Shown here: piece after piece, positions 1-7,511 of the stretch
Layout of the letters: every line of letters begins with the position of its first letter
How positions within the stretch are numbered: position 1 is the first letter of the stretch
Program-made: the position numbers and the translations under genes
Notes under the pieces: model-generated
Database searches by the model: none
What the model was told of the DNA's origin: nothing
What the model saw: only the letters and a program-made list of their open reading frames with translations
Origin: Candidatus Zipacnadia bacterium
Lineage (GTDB): Bacteria; Armatimonadota; Zipacnadia; Zipacnadales; Zipacnadaceae
DNA length: 8,378 bases
Direction of reading: 5' to 3'
Assembly: GCA_029821415.1 (NCBI GenBank)
Contig: JALGTJ010000043.1
Coordinates: 1-8,378 of the forward strand

Positions 1-384
1 GGTGGCGGGGCCTTCAGCGGCAAGGACCCCACCAAAGTGGACCGCAGTGCGGCCTATATGATGCGTTACCTGGCCAAGAACATCGTGGCAGCCGGGTTAG
101 CGGAGCGCTGTGAGGTGCATATCGCCTATGCTATCGGGGAAGTTTCGCCCTTTTCCTTCGACACATTCTGCTTCGGTACCAACAAAATACCTGAAGAGCG
201 GATTAATGAGATAGTGATAGATAGTTTTGACCTAAGCCCCCGAGGGATCATCAAACACCTTGACCTACGACGGCCCATCTATAAAGCGACTGCCGCTTAT
301 GGTCATTTCGGTCGCAATGAGCCTGACTTCACATGGGAGCGGCTGGACGCAGTAGACCTGTTACGGGAGAAGGCGGGACTCTGA
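1..384 (+). CDS. metK: S-adenosylmethionine synthetase, C-terminal part (5' end outside window)
   Basis: MetK makes S-adenosylmethionine from methionine and ATP, releasing phosphate and pyrophosphate; it is a cytoplasmic, usually tetrameric enzyme. The reading frame is open from base 1 and ends at TGA 382-384, giving the last 127 residues of a family that is usually about 380-400 long. The first codons read GGGAFSGKDPTKVDRSAAY, the strongly conserved ATP/methionine-binding stretch of the family. It is followed by the conserved run around KNIVAAGLAERCEV (window codons 26-39) and by YGHFGR near the C-terminus (codons 100-105). Nothing in the visible part looks damaged. The priA frame begins only a few bases after the stop, so the two are probably co-transcribed. 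The N-terminal domains and promoter lie upstream and cannot be judged. The assignment is very secure. Confidence 0.97.
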   Translation, partial: GGGAFSGKDPTKVDRSAAYMMRYLAKNIVAAGLAERCEVHIAYAIGEVSPFSFDTFCFGTNKIPEERINEIVIDSFDLSPRGIIKHLDLRRPIYKATAAYGHFGRNEPDFTWERLDAVDLLREKAGL

Positions 385-389
385 ACAGC

Positions 390-1589
390 TTGAGCCAACA
401 ACAAGGCAACTTGCTTGGCTCCAGCGAGACTTATGCCCAGGTTCTTATTGACCGTGCCGCGCGTGGCGTGGATCGGCCTTTCACATATACGATCCCATCT
501 CTATTAGTTGAGAGCATTAGAATCGGGAGTCGGGTGCTGGTCCCATTCGGCCCCCAGAAGTTGGTCGGGGATGTAGTTGGATTTACTGACCAGAGGCCTC
601 CGGCGAAGTTGAAAAGTATCATTAAGCTGCTGGATGACCGGCCGCTGTTTGATGAGGAGCAGCTCAATTTGGCCCGCTGGGTGGCCCAGCGTTACTGCTG
701 TTCGCTCCGTGAAGCGCTGCGTCTGGTTACTCCGCCAGGAGTCTCGCGGTCGCGGTTTACTACCATTGTGTTAACTGATGAAGGCCAGCAGGTTGAGCCT
801 GGCCAATTATCGCGGGCGCCGCGCCAGGCGCAGATATTTGATTTGCTGTGCAACAGTGGTGGGGAAGCGGATCTTGACAATCTAATTCAGCAGGCCCAGC
901 AGGCCGCTGCCGGTAAGCTGTCTCGTGCTGCAGTACTGTCGGCGGTGCGCGGTCTGGAAGAGAAGGGCCTGGTGGAAAAGCGTCGCGGATTTGGTCGCCC
1001 AATAGCTGGCCGCCGAACTCGGCAGGTCGTCCGGCTGCGCGATGATGACCATATAGATTGGGCGGGAGTGATTGAGCAGTTATCGGCGATAGCCCCGCGC
1101 CAAGCAGAGATTATCCGTGTCCTCAGAGAATCAGACAGGCCGATACCAGTTGCTGAACTGTCGCGCAGTGCAGTGGCGGCGCTGGCTGAAAAGGGGCTCG
1201 TGCGCGTAAGCGAGCAGCGAATTCATCGGATTCCCGAGGAACCCGGCTTAGGCAATGTGGACGTTCAGGCCCTCACGCCCACGCAGGCTCAATATGGAAT
1301 TCTCCAGCGGGTATGTGATGCGATACAGGCGCGGCGCTATGAGGCGCTCCTGCTGCACGGGGTGACGGCCAGCGGCAAGACTGAGGTCTATCTGCAGGCT
1401 ATCGAGGCGGCGCGGGCCGAGGGGCGAAGTGCCATTGTGCTGGTGCCGGAAATTGCGCTTACCCCGCAGATGGTGGGACGGTTTCGGGCCCGTTTTGGAG
1501 ACAGCTTGGCCCTGCTGCATAGCGCGCTGAGTGCCGGCGAGCGCTACGATCTTCGCTCCTTCTCAGAATCTGGGCATTGTTGTGGTTGA
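390..1589 (+). pseudogene. priA: PriA primosomal helicase, N-terminal half of a frameshifted gene
   Basis: PriA is the superfamily-2 DNA helicase that recognises stalled forks and reloads the replicative helicase. This frame carries the N-terminal DNA-binding domain (AQVLIDRAARGVDRPFTY, then GSRVLVPFG and KLVG), a winged-helix-like middle, and the start of the helicase core. Walker A, GVTASGKT, is at 1359-1382, followed by LVPEIALTPQ. After SALSAGERYD (ending at 1550) the frame leaves the family sequence and stops at TGA 1587-1589; the last 13 residues are out-of-frame junk. No ATG suits the start. TTG 390 (six bases after the metK stop, with a purine-rich GGCGGGA upstream) or TTG 411 fits best. 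An in-frame ATG at 333 would lie deep inside metK and adds non-PriA residues. The remaining helicase motifs are in the next frame, so the gene is disrupted as written. Confidence 0.88.
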
Positions 1590-2841
1590 CGAAGAGCATG
1601 AGCATGCTTATAAGCAAGAGAGTACACCCCGCTACCTGGCGACAGCGGTGGCTGCCGAGCGAGCTCGGCGTAGCAACGCGGTCCTGCTGATGGGGTCGGC
1701 TACACCCTCGGTGGAAGCATACTACCACGCTTGTCATGAGGACGGGCTTTCTCTGGTGAGCTTGCCGGAGAGAATTGACAATCACCCTCTTCCTCCGGTT
1801 CGGGTCATTGACTTACGCCACGAGACCTTAATGGGCAAGGGAGGCAGCTTTAGCCAGATGATGCTGGAAGCGATCGCCGACCGGCTTCAGCGTGGCGAGC
1901 AGACCATTCTGTTTTTGAATCGTCGGGGCTTTTCCACGTTTGTGATGTGTCGTGATTGTGGCTATGTGCTCCGTTGTCCGAACTGTGCTGTATCACTGAC
2001 TTACCACCATGGCAGTCGGCAGATGCGCTGCCACCACTGCGACTATAGCGTGCCAGTGCCCGATGTGTGTCCGAACTGCGAGAGCTACGAGATCGGATTT
2101 CATGGTCTGGGTACCGAACGAGTTGCCGATCAGGTGGAGCGGGAATTTGCAGGAGTTACCGTTGCGCGGATGGATCGAGATACCGTCGGACGCAAGGGTG
2201 CCCATGGGGATATTCTGCGTTCGTTTGCCCGCGGCGAGGCTGACATTCTGGTGGGTACACAGATGGTTGCCAAGGGGCTCGATTTGGCGAACGTGACGCT
2301 GGTGGGCGTGTTGAACGCCGATGTCGGGCTGTACACGCCCGACTTCCGTGCAGCCGAGCGGACCTTCCAGTTGCTCACCCAGGTGGCAGGGCGAGCGGGC
2401 CGGGCGGAAAAGCCCGGCGAGGTGCTGGTGCAGACGTACAATCCCGATCACTATGCCATCGTCGCAGCGCAAAAGCATGACTATGTGGCATTCTACGAAC
2501 AAGAGATTAGGGCGCGTCGTCATAACCTATATCCGCCCTTTGTGGAGTTGGCCAATATTGTTTTTCAGGATGAAGACGAGCAGAAAGCTCTCAACACCGC
2601 GCGGCGGGCAGCAGTTTGCCTGCAGGATATGGGAGTCTTCTTCAAGACAGGCGATGTCCAGTTCTTAGGGCCGGCACCCGCACCTTTGCACAAACTGCGA
2701 GGCCGATACCGCTACCAGATGCTTCTGAAGGCGATTGATATGGAGCGGTTGAATCAAACAGTTCGAGACCTGCAGGAGTGTCTGGCTGACACTGGCTCCA
2801 CACAGGTAATATATGACGTTGAACCCATGGATATGATGTGA
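1531..2841 (+). pseudogene. priA: PriA primosomal helicase, C-terminal half of a frameshifted gene
   Basis: This is the rest of PriA in another frame. A GTG at 1531 opens the frame, but PriA-like sequence begins only at about 1549 with IFAPSQNLG. The Walker B/DEAH-type box DEEH lies at 1588-1599, then the helicase motif MGSATPSVE. The PriA zinc-binding insertion starts at about 1948 with all eight cysteines in four CxxC pairs (CRDC, CPNC, CHHC, CPNC). Next come GTQMVAKGLD and the arginine-finger motif QVAGRAGR at 2380-2403. The C-terminal domain is complete to TGA 2839-2841. Helicase motifs and zinc ligands look unharmed over more than 400 codons, which argues for a very recent break or an assembly error. 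A protein started at 1531 would lack Walker A and the N-terminal DNA-binding domain and should have no helicase activity. def follows after 28 bases. Confidence 0.9.
1547..1550 (+). other. Deletion and frameshift junction inside priA
   Basis: The upstream frame reads GERYD, ending with GAT at 1548-1550. The downstream frame reads IFAPSQNLG, starting with ATC at 1549-1551. In other PriA proteins about 19 residues separate these two stretches, including the helicase segment resembling VVVGTRSA; none of them is present in either frame. The shared bases CGAT can belong to both sides, as expected if a short repeat (...CGAT) was the breakpoint. The frame change requires a loss of 3k+2 bases, about 59 if the spacing matches E. 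coli PriA as I recall it. Either a genomic deletion or a collapsed assembly would explain it. Confidence 0.75.
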
Positions 2842-2869
2842 AGCAGCTTCTGTTAGGGAGTGACCGATT

Positions 2870-3457
2870 GTGCCGAAACCGTCAATCAGGATATATGGAG
2901 ACCCGGTGCTGCGTACAAAGGCAAAGCAAGTTCGTGAGTTGGATGGCAGGCTGTATGACCTAATTGAACAGATGGTCGCCGCAATGTGCGAGAATGAAGG
3001 CGTGGGGTTGGCTGCTCCTCAGGTCGGCTCGCTAGCACGGGTTATTGTAGCACGGTCTGACACCGAAGAGGGCACCGAGGTCTTTCGCTTGATAAACCCT
3101 CGCATCATCGCGGCCGAGGGTATCCAAGAGGGGATGGAGGGTTGTTTGAGCTTGCCGAGCCTGAGGGGCCAGGTACAACGTTCTGCTCAGGTTGTTGTGG
3201 AGGCGATGACTCCCGAAGGGAAAGACATAACGATCGAGGCGACAGGGCTACTGGCCCGAGTCTTTGAGCATGAGATTGACCACCTTAACAGCATCCTATT
3301 TGTGGACAGGGCTGCCGCTGATACGCTTTGTTGGTTGATTCCTGATCCTGAAGCTGAAGATGGTTATCGGCTGGAGGAGACCACTATTGAAGAGGCTAAG
3401 CGGCGGTTCGCCCGGCTGCGGGCCAAGCGGCAAGCCAAGGAGGAAGCCCAACAGTGA
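2870..3457 (+). CDS. def: Peptide deformylase
   Basis: Def removes the formyl group from the N-terminal formyl-methionine of new proteins at the ribosome exit; it is a small metallohydrolase using Fe(II) or another divalent metal. All three signature motifs are present in a 195-residue protein: GVGLAAPQ (residues 44-51), EGCLS (90-94, with the metal ligand Cys92) and HEIDH (134-138, two His ligands and the catalytic Glu135). The start is GTG 2870, with AGGGAG at 2855-2860 at good spacing. The roughly 45 residues after the catalytic domain form a charged tail (around ETTIEEAKRRFARLRAKRQ) that is longer than in minimal deformylases and probably helical. fmt starts at GTG 3454, overlapping the def stop by four bases, so the two are likely translationally coupled. 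The pairing with fmt is classical and the assignment very secure. Confidence 0.97.
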   Translation: MPKPSIRIYGDPVLRTKAKQVRELDGRLYDLIEQMVAAMCENEGVGLAAPQVGSLARVIVARSDTEEGTEVFRLINPRIIAAEGIQEGMEGCLSLPSLRGQVQRSAQVVVEAMTPEGKDITIEATGLLARVFEHEIDHLNSILFVDRAAADTLCWLIPDPEAEDGYRLEETTIEEAKRRFARLRAKRQAKEEAQQ

Positions 3458-4401
3458 GAGTGGTTTTCTGGGGCACGCCCAGGCTGGCCATACAGTATCT
3501 TTCGCCACTGGCCGATCGCCATAAGATAGTGGGAGTGGTGACCCAGCCGGATCGGCCTAAGGGGCGACACCATAAGCTCAGCGCGCCGCCAGTGAAGGAG
3601 GAAGCTGTCAAGCTGGGGCTGCCGGTGCTGCAGCCCGAAGATCTACGAGGCTGTGAATTTCAGGAGCAGCTACGGCAGTGGGCAGCCGATGTCTTCGTGG
3701 TGGTAGCATACGGACGTATCCTGCCACCGAGTATCATTGAGATGCCCAAACAGGCGGCGGTGAATGTTCACTACTCCTTGCTGCCCCAGTTGCGCGGCGC
3801 TGCGCCGGTGCAGCGTGCCTTGCTGCAGGGCTTGACAGAAACAGGGGTTACGGTGCAGAATATAGCCCGAGAGCTTGATGCCGGGGACATTATTCTCCAG
3901 CGGAGTATCCCTATCGAGCCTGATGACAATACCGCAACACTCACGCAGCGTCTTACCGAGGTGGGCGTTCCTTTATTGCTGGAGGCATTGGAGTTAATTG
4001 CGAGTGGCGAAGTGACCGGGCGGCCTCAGGATCACGCGGCGGCGACTTATGCGCCTCCACTAAGCAAGGAGGACGGGAACATTGACTGGTGCCGGCCAGC
4101 GCAGGATATTGTCAATCAGATCCGAGCGTGCTATCCATGGCCGGGTAGTGTCTGTTGGCTGGGTGACCAACGAATTAAGATAACCAGCGCCAGGCCCATT
4201 ACCCAAACGGATCTTGAAGAAGGAGATTGCGGGCAGATTACGGAAATAAGGCCTGAAGAGGGCTTCGTAGTGCAAGCCAAGCCAGGAGGGGTATTGGTTA
4301 CACGGTTGCAGGCGGCGGGACGGCGAGAGATGCCGGCTGCTGACTTCGCGCGAGGAGCGCGATTGAACAAAGGTGCACGGTTCGAGTCTGTTGATGTTTG
4401 A
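3454..4401 (+). CDS. fmt: Methionyl-tRNA formyltransferase
   Basis: Fmt transfers a formyl group from 10-formyltetrahydrofolate to methionyl-tRNA(fMet), making the initiator tRNA for translation. The 315-residue length is normal. The N-terminal Rossmann-type domain opens with VVFWGTP and has VVTQPDRPKGR (residues 28-38). The catalytic segment reads NVHYSLLPQLRG (104-115), with Asn104 and His106 as the expected catalytic pair; most family members have HAS or HPS where this has HYS. ELDAGDI (140-146) supplies the catalytic aspartate, Asp145. The C-terminal tRNA-binding domain contains the YAPPLSKEDGNIDW segment (about 196-209), a family hallmark. The start is GTG 3454, overlapping the def stop. 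It is in the same apparent operon as def and probably metK/priA. Its use of formyl-folate links this block to one-carbon metabolism, though that link is universal in bacteria. Confidence 0.97.
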   Translation: MRVVFWGTPRLAIQYLSPLADRHKIVGVVTQPDRPKGRHHKLSAPPVKEEAVKLGLPVLQPEDLRGCEFQEQLRQWAADVFVVVAYGRILPPSIIEMPKQAAVNVHYSLLPQLRGAAPVQRALLQGLTETGVTVQNIARELDAGDIILQRSIPIEPDDNTATLTQRLTEVGVPLLLEALELIASGEVTGRPQDHAAATYAPPLSKEDGNIDWCRPAQDIVNQIRACYPWPGSVCWLGDQRIKITSARPITQTDLEEGDCGQITEIRPEEGFVVQAKPGGVLVTRLQAAGRREMPAADFARGARLNKGARFESVDV

Positions 4402-4460
4402 GTCAATGTTCCACGGCAAGCCCTGATAAAATAACGGATCGCTGTAATGGGGAGCTCCTT

Positions 4461-4808
4461 ATGACTCAAATGTTGCAGAAAGCCGATGAGTTGCGCCGCA
4501 ACGGGCAGTACGAAGAGGCGCGCGAGCTGTACCAGCAGGTCGTGGCCGATGAGCCTGGTGAGCCGTTGGGGTGGTGGGGGCTGGCTCATGTAGTGATGAA
4601 CCAGGGTGATTTTGAACTAGCTGGTGAGTGTTTTCGGCGGGCTGCCGAACTGGCGCCTAACCATCAGCGCATACTCTACGATTGGGCGATGCTGTATACT
4701 ATGCTGGGCGAATACGACGCGGCACGTCCGTTGTTTGAGAAGGTTGTGGCGATTGATCGCAGTAGTAAAGAAGCGGCAGATGCCCAGAAGCAATTGACTT
4801 ATTATTGA
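4461..4808 (+). CDS. Small tetratricopeptide-repeat (TPR) protein
   Basis: The 115-residue soluble protein is built almost wholly of about three TPR units: roughly residues 5-33 (ADELRRNGQYEEARELYQQ), 36-68 (GLAHVVMNQGDFELAGECFR) and 70-102 (YDWAMLYTMLGEYDAARPLF). Each has the helix-turn-helix pattern with the usual small and aromatic positions. No signal peptide, membrane helix or catalytic motif is visible, so it is probably a protein-protein adaptor; its partner cannot be named. ATG 4461 is preferred because GGGGAG at 4449-4454 stands six bases before it. A TTG at 4398 overlapping the fmt stop would add 21 residues with no TPR character. It lies between fmt and the RACo-like gene and ends just before the latter, suggesting co-transcription. 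The gene is real, but its function is unknown. Confidence 0.85.
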   Translation: MTQMLQKADELRRNGQYEEARELYQQVVADEPGEPLGWWGLAHVVMNQGDFELAGECFRRAAELAPNHQRILYDWAMLYTMLGEYDAARPLFEKVVAIDRSSKEAADAQKQLTYY

Positions 4809-4840
4809 TCGGCAACAGGCTTGGAGGGATATACCCACGC

Positions 4841-6682
4841 ATGTCTGGTTACGTTACGGTGACCTTTGAGCCGGCAGGGGTGAGGGCAACAGTCCCTGTC
4901 GGCACTAATCTGTTGGAGGCTGGTCAGCAAGCTGGCGTGGAGATAGCTGGCTCCTGCGGCGGGCAGGGCACTTGCGGGGAGTGCCAGGTTGTCGTTGCCA
5001 ATGGTATGGTCAGTGAGCTTACCTCACAGGAAAGAAAGCTCCTGGGTCGGGAACTTATCGAAGAGGGTGTACGCCTGGCCTGCCAGACCAAGTTGCTTGG
5101 TGATGCAGTTGTTCGTCTGCCGAGCGTACAAGAAGTTGTTGTTCGCAAGGCTCTGACGGCTGAATCGGTACGTTTAGTACCACTGGCGCCCAACGTCCGG
5201 CATTACGACCTTAATGTTCCCGCCCCCAGTATCGACGACCAACGCAGTGATTTGCGAAGATTGGCGGATGCGATGACGGAGCAGCCCTCCGACCTGACGG
5301 CCACGGTGCAGTGTTTGCGTAGTTTGGCCACTGCGCTACGGGCCGAAGATCAGCAGATCGCGGTAACCACGGTTGGCAGCCAAGTTGTGGACGTAAGGCC
5401 AGCCTCTAAGCGGTCGCCAGCTTTGGGGGTTGCAGTGGACATTGGTACCTCCACGGTGGCAGTCTATCTGGTGGATTTGGAGACAGGGAAACACCTGGTT
5501 ACGGCGGCTGGCCAGAATCCGCAGACGAAGTTCGGCGCAGATGTTATCTCACGTATCCAATATGCTAATAGCCACGATGACGGCTTGACCACGCTACGGG
5601 ACGCGATTGTGGCAGCCATCAATCGCCTTATTGGCCAAGCCGTGGCGGAGGTTGACGCTACCCCTGCCGATGTCTATGAGGCAACGATAGTTGGCAATAC
5701 CTGTATGCACCACGTCTTTCTGGGCCTGGAGCCACGCTATCTGGCACAAAGTCCCTATGTGCCGGTGACTGCGGAGTCGTTCAGCGTATCCGCAGATCGG
5801 CTTGGTCTGGAGATGAACCCGCAGGGCAACGTTTTTTGCCTGCCATGCATAGCCGGATTTGTGGGTGCCGACACTGTCGGTGTGATTGTGGCCAGTGAGC
5901 TGACACGGCGCGACCGTCCCACGCTGGCAATAGATATCGGGACTAATGGTGAAATAGCGCTATGGTCTGGCGAGCGGCTGCTGACTGCCTCCTGCGCGGC
6001 GGGTCCGGCCTTTGAGGGCGCTCAGATCCACCAGGGAATGAGAGCAGCTCCGGGCGCCATAGATGAAGTGTTTCTGAACGGCGATGACCTGGTAGTGCAT
6101 ACAATTGATGACCAGCCCGCCCGGGGTATTTGCGGCTCGGGGCTTTTTGATGCGATGGCGGTGCTCCTGGAATTAGGGTTGGTGGATGCAAGGGGGCATA
6201 TAGTTGACAGCCGGAGTAGCGGGGCGTTGTCCAGCGCCGCGGCAAGGCGGGTGGAGGGCGAAGGCAACGAACGTCATGTAGTTCTGGCCGATGCTGGACA
6301 AAGCGCAAACGGGCCCGTAGTGCTAACCCAGCGAGATGTCCGTGAGATTCAACTGGCCAAGAGCGCGATTCGGGCCTCAACAGAGATGTTGCTTGAGATG
6401 GCTAACTTAGGACCGCACGACTTGGACGAGGCACTCATTGCTGGCGCCTTCGGCAACTTCATTAATCCGGCCAGCGCGCTACGAATAGGGTTGCTTCCTG
6501 AAGTGATAGAGGATAAAATAGTGGGAATTGGCAATGCGGCTGGAGTTGGAGCGATTTTGGCACTGGTCTCAAAGCATGAACGCGACTATGCCCGCCAGGT
6601 GGCGGAGATGGCCGAGCATATTGAACTGTTTCGCAGCTCCGATTTTCAGGACCGATTTGCCGAGTATATGACATTTCCATAG
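4841..6682 (+). CDS. RACo-type corrinoid protein reactivase (2Fe-2S ferredoxin plus ASKHA ATPase domain)
   Basis: Proteins of this family use ATP to drive electrons onto an inactivated Co(II) corrinoid protein, restoring the Co(I) state needed for methyl transfer. The 613-residue protein has the family layout. An N-terminal plant-type 2Fe-2S domain has ligands Cys39, Cys45, Cys48 and Cys81 (SCGGQGTCGEC, then ACQ). A linker runs to about residue 190. The RACo/DUF4445 ASKHA domain shows VDIGTSTVAVYLVD (199-212), NPQTKFGADVISR (226-238), GNTCMHH (285-291), DIGTNGE (365-371), GPAFEG (388-393), ICGSGLFD (430-437) and AGAFGNF (534-540). No membrane segment is seen. ATG 4841 follows GGAGGG at 4823-4828; spacing is rather long at 12 bases, and a TTG at 4805 overlapping the previous gene is an alternative. 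The corrinoid protein gene follows after 96 bases and is the obvious substrate. The exact pathway is not shown by the sequence. Confidence 0.92.
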   Translation: MSGYVTVTFEPAGVRATVPVGTNLLEAGQQAGVEIAGSCGGQGTCGECQVVVANGMVSELTSQERKLLGRELIEEGVRLACQTKLLGDAVVRLPSVQEVVVRKALTAESVRLVPLAPNVRHYDLNVPAPSIDDQRSDLRRLADAMTEQPSDLTATVQCLRSLATALRAEDQQIAVTTVGSQVVDVRPASKRSPALGVAVDIGTSTVAVYLVDLETGKHLVTAAGQNPQTKFGADVISRIQYANSHDDGLTTLRDAIVAAINRLIGQAVAEVDATPADVYEATIVGNTCMHHVFLGLEPRYLAQSPYVPVTAESFSVSADRLGLEMNPQGNVFCLPCIAGFVGADTVGVIVASELTRRDRPTLAIDIGTNGEIALWSGERLLTASCAAGPAFEGAQIHQGMRAAPGAIDEVFLNGDDLVVHTIDDQPARGICGSGLFDAMAVLLELGLVDARGHIVDSRSSGALSSAAARRVEGEGNERHVVLADAGQSANGPVVLTQRDVREIQLAKSAIRASTEMLLEMANLGPHDLDEALIAGAFGNFINPASALRIGLLPEVIEDKIVGIGNAAGVGAILALVSKHERDYARQVAEMAEHIELFRSSDFQDRFAEYMTFP

Positions 6683-6714
6683 GATAAGAAGGTATTGCAC
6701 AGGTCGGTAACGAA

Positions 6715-6743
6715 CCTGCTGGTTGTCGAGCAGCAGGCATTTT
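6715..6743 (+). terminator. Possible weak hairpin terminator or attenuator between RACo and corrinoid genes
   Basis: CCTGCTG (6715-6721) and CAGCAGG (6731-6737) form a perfect 7-bp stem with a nine-base loop, followed by CATTTT (6738-6743). It sits 32 bases after the RACo stop and well before the corrinoid gene's ribosome-binding site. The short stem and T run make it at best a weak terminator; partial read-through or transcript-end protection are alternatives. Confidence 0.4.
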
Positions 6744-6778
6744 CTAAGACAAGTCTAGTTGTAATGGGAGGATGACTG

Positions 6779-7417
6779 ATGGCAGACCTACAAGCTCTAG
6801 CAGAGGCAGTAATTAACGGTGATCGTGACGAGGCGGTGCGGCTGGCTCAGGAGGCAGTTGATGAAGGGGTTCCCCCCGAGTCCATTGTCAATGAAGGTAT
6901 GATTGTAGGAATGAACGAGGTGGGGCGCAGGTTCAAGGCCAACGAGTTCTATGTCCCGGAGGTGTTGATTGCTGCCCGCGCAATGCATGCGGGTATGGAC
7001 GTCGTAAAGCCATTGTTGACGGAGAGCGGAATCGAGCCGCGTGGCCGAGTTGTGATTGGCACAGTCCAGGGCGACCTACACGACATTGGTAAGAACCTTG
7101 TTGCCATGATGTTGGAGGGGGGAGGGTATGAGATGATCGACTTGGGCGTGGATATCCCGCCAGACCAGTTCGTTGAGGCAGTTGATGAACACTCGCCCAA
7201 TATCGTGGCTATGTCAGCATTGTTGACTACAACAATGCCAGGAATGAAGGACACGATTGATGCGCTGGAAGGCGCCGGTATGCGCGACAAAGTCAAGGTT
7301 ATGATTGGCGGAGCACCGGTTACTCAGGATTATGCCGACGAGATCGGTGCCGACGGCTATGCGCCCGATGCAGCTTCGGCTGTTGATCTGGCTGCGGAAT
7401 TGATAAGCGCAGGATAG
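6779..7417 (+). CDS. Corrinoid (B12-binding) methyl-carrier protein, MtaC/MtbC/MttC type
   Basis: These proteins carry a methyl group on a bound corrinoid between a substrate-specific methyltransferase and a second methyltransferase. The 212-residue length is typical. The N-terminal helical cap spans about residues 1-85 and contains the conserved GMNEVGRRFKANEFYVPEVL (44-63) and AARAMHAGM. The Rossmann-like B12 domain has VVIGTVQGDLHDIGKN (91-106) with the DxHxxG motif; His101 is the expected lower cobalt ligand. The SALLTTTMP run (146-154), GGAPVT (177-182) and GADGYAPDAASAV (190-202) complete the fold. ATG 6779 is set by GGGAGG at 6766-6771, seven bases before it. The RACo-like gene directly upstream is the natural reactivator. 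No methyltransferase gene is in the window, so the methyl donor (methylamine, methanol, methoxy compound, methyl-folate or other) cannot be told. Confidence 0.94.
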   Translation: MADLQALAEAVINGDRDEAVRLAQEAVDEGVPPESIVNEGMIVGMNEVGRRFKANEFYVPEVLIAARAMHAGMDVVKPLLTESGIEPRGRVVIGTVQGDLHDIGKNLVAMMLEGGGYEMIDLGVDIPPDQFVEAVDEHSPNIVAMSALLTTTMPGMKDTIDALEGAGMRDKVKVMIGGAPVTQDYADEIGADGYAPDAASAVDLAAELISAG

Positions 7418-7454
7418 GCAATTCCGGAGACAATGCCCCACAGAATCACCATTA

Positions 7455-7484
7455 TTGAATGGCGGTCACCTGACTTTTTATGAT
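7455..7484 (+). promoter_or_regulatory. Candidate sigma70-type promoter
   Basis: TTGAAT (7455-7460) and TATGAT (7479-7484) are 18 bases apart, matching the -35 consensus at four of six positions and the -10 at five of six. It lies in the gap after the corrinoid gene and would drive the EamA-like gene and the YfhO-like gene. The inverted repeat at 7512-7539 would then lie in the transcribed leader. The prediction is by eye only. Confidence 0.4.
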
Positions 7485-7511
7485 GGGGCGGTGGTTATAT
7501 CCGTGTAATGA

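Noticed and set aside
1459..2523. Long minus-strand open frames opposite priA, such as 1993-2523.
   Set aside because: They lie opposite conserved PriA helicase and zinc motifs, resemble no family and have no ribosome-binding site; they are shadows of the coding strand.
1531..2841. Independent short helicase gene starting at GTG 1531.
   Set aside because: The first six codons are the out-of-frame reading of SAGERYD, and Walker A is missing; it is the tail of the broken priA.
4398..4432. Possible promoter with TTGAGT and TAAAAT before the TPR gene.
   Set aside because: The boxes are 23 bases apart, too far for a sigma70 promoter, and no -35-like box occurs at the right distance.
4398..4460. 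TTG 4398 start for the TPR gene, overlapping the fmt stop.
   Set aside because: The extra 21 residues have no TPR character, and ATG 4461 has a clear GGGGAG ribosome-binding site.
7423..7440. CCGGAGACAATGCCCC just after the corrinoid gene resembles the B12 box of cobalamin riboswitches.
   Set aside because: It needs a one-base insertion to match, and the rest of a roughly 200-base aptamer would have to lie inside the corrinoid coding sequence. I see no other conserved riboswitch segments there, so a chance match is more likely.
7434..7490. GCCCCA (7435-7440) and TGGGGC (7484-7489) could close a larger RNA fold enclosing CCATT/AATGG.
   Set aside because: Short arms at long distance, overlapping the candidate promoter; no recognised RNA family and easily due to chance.
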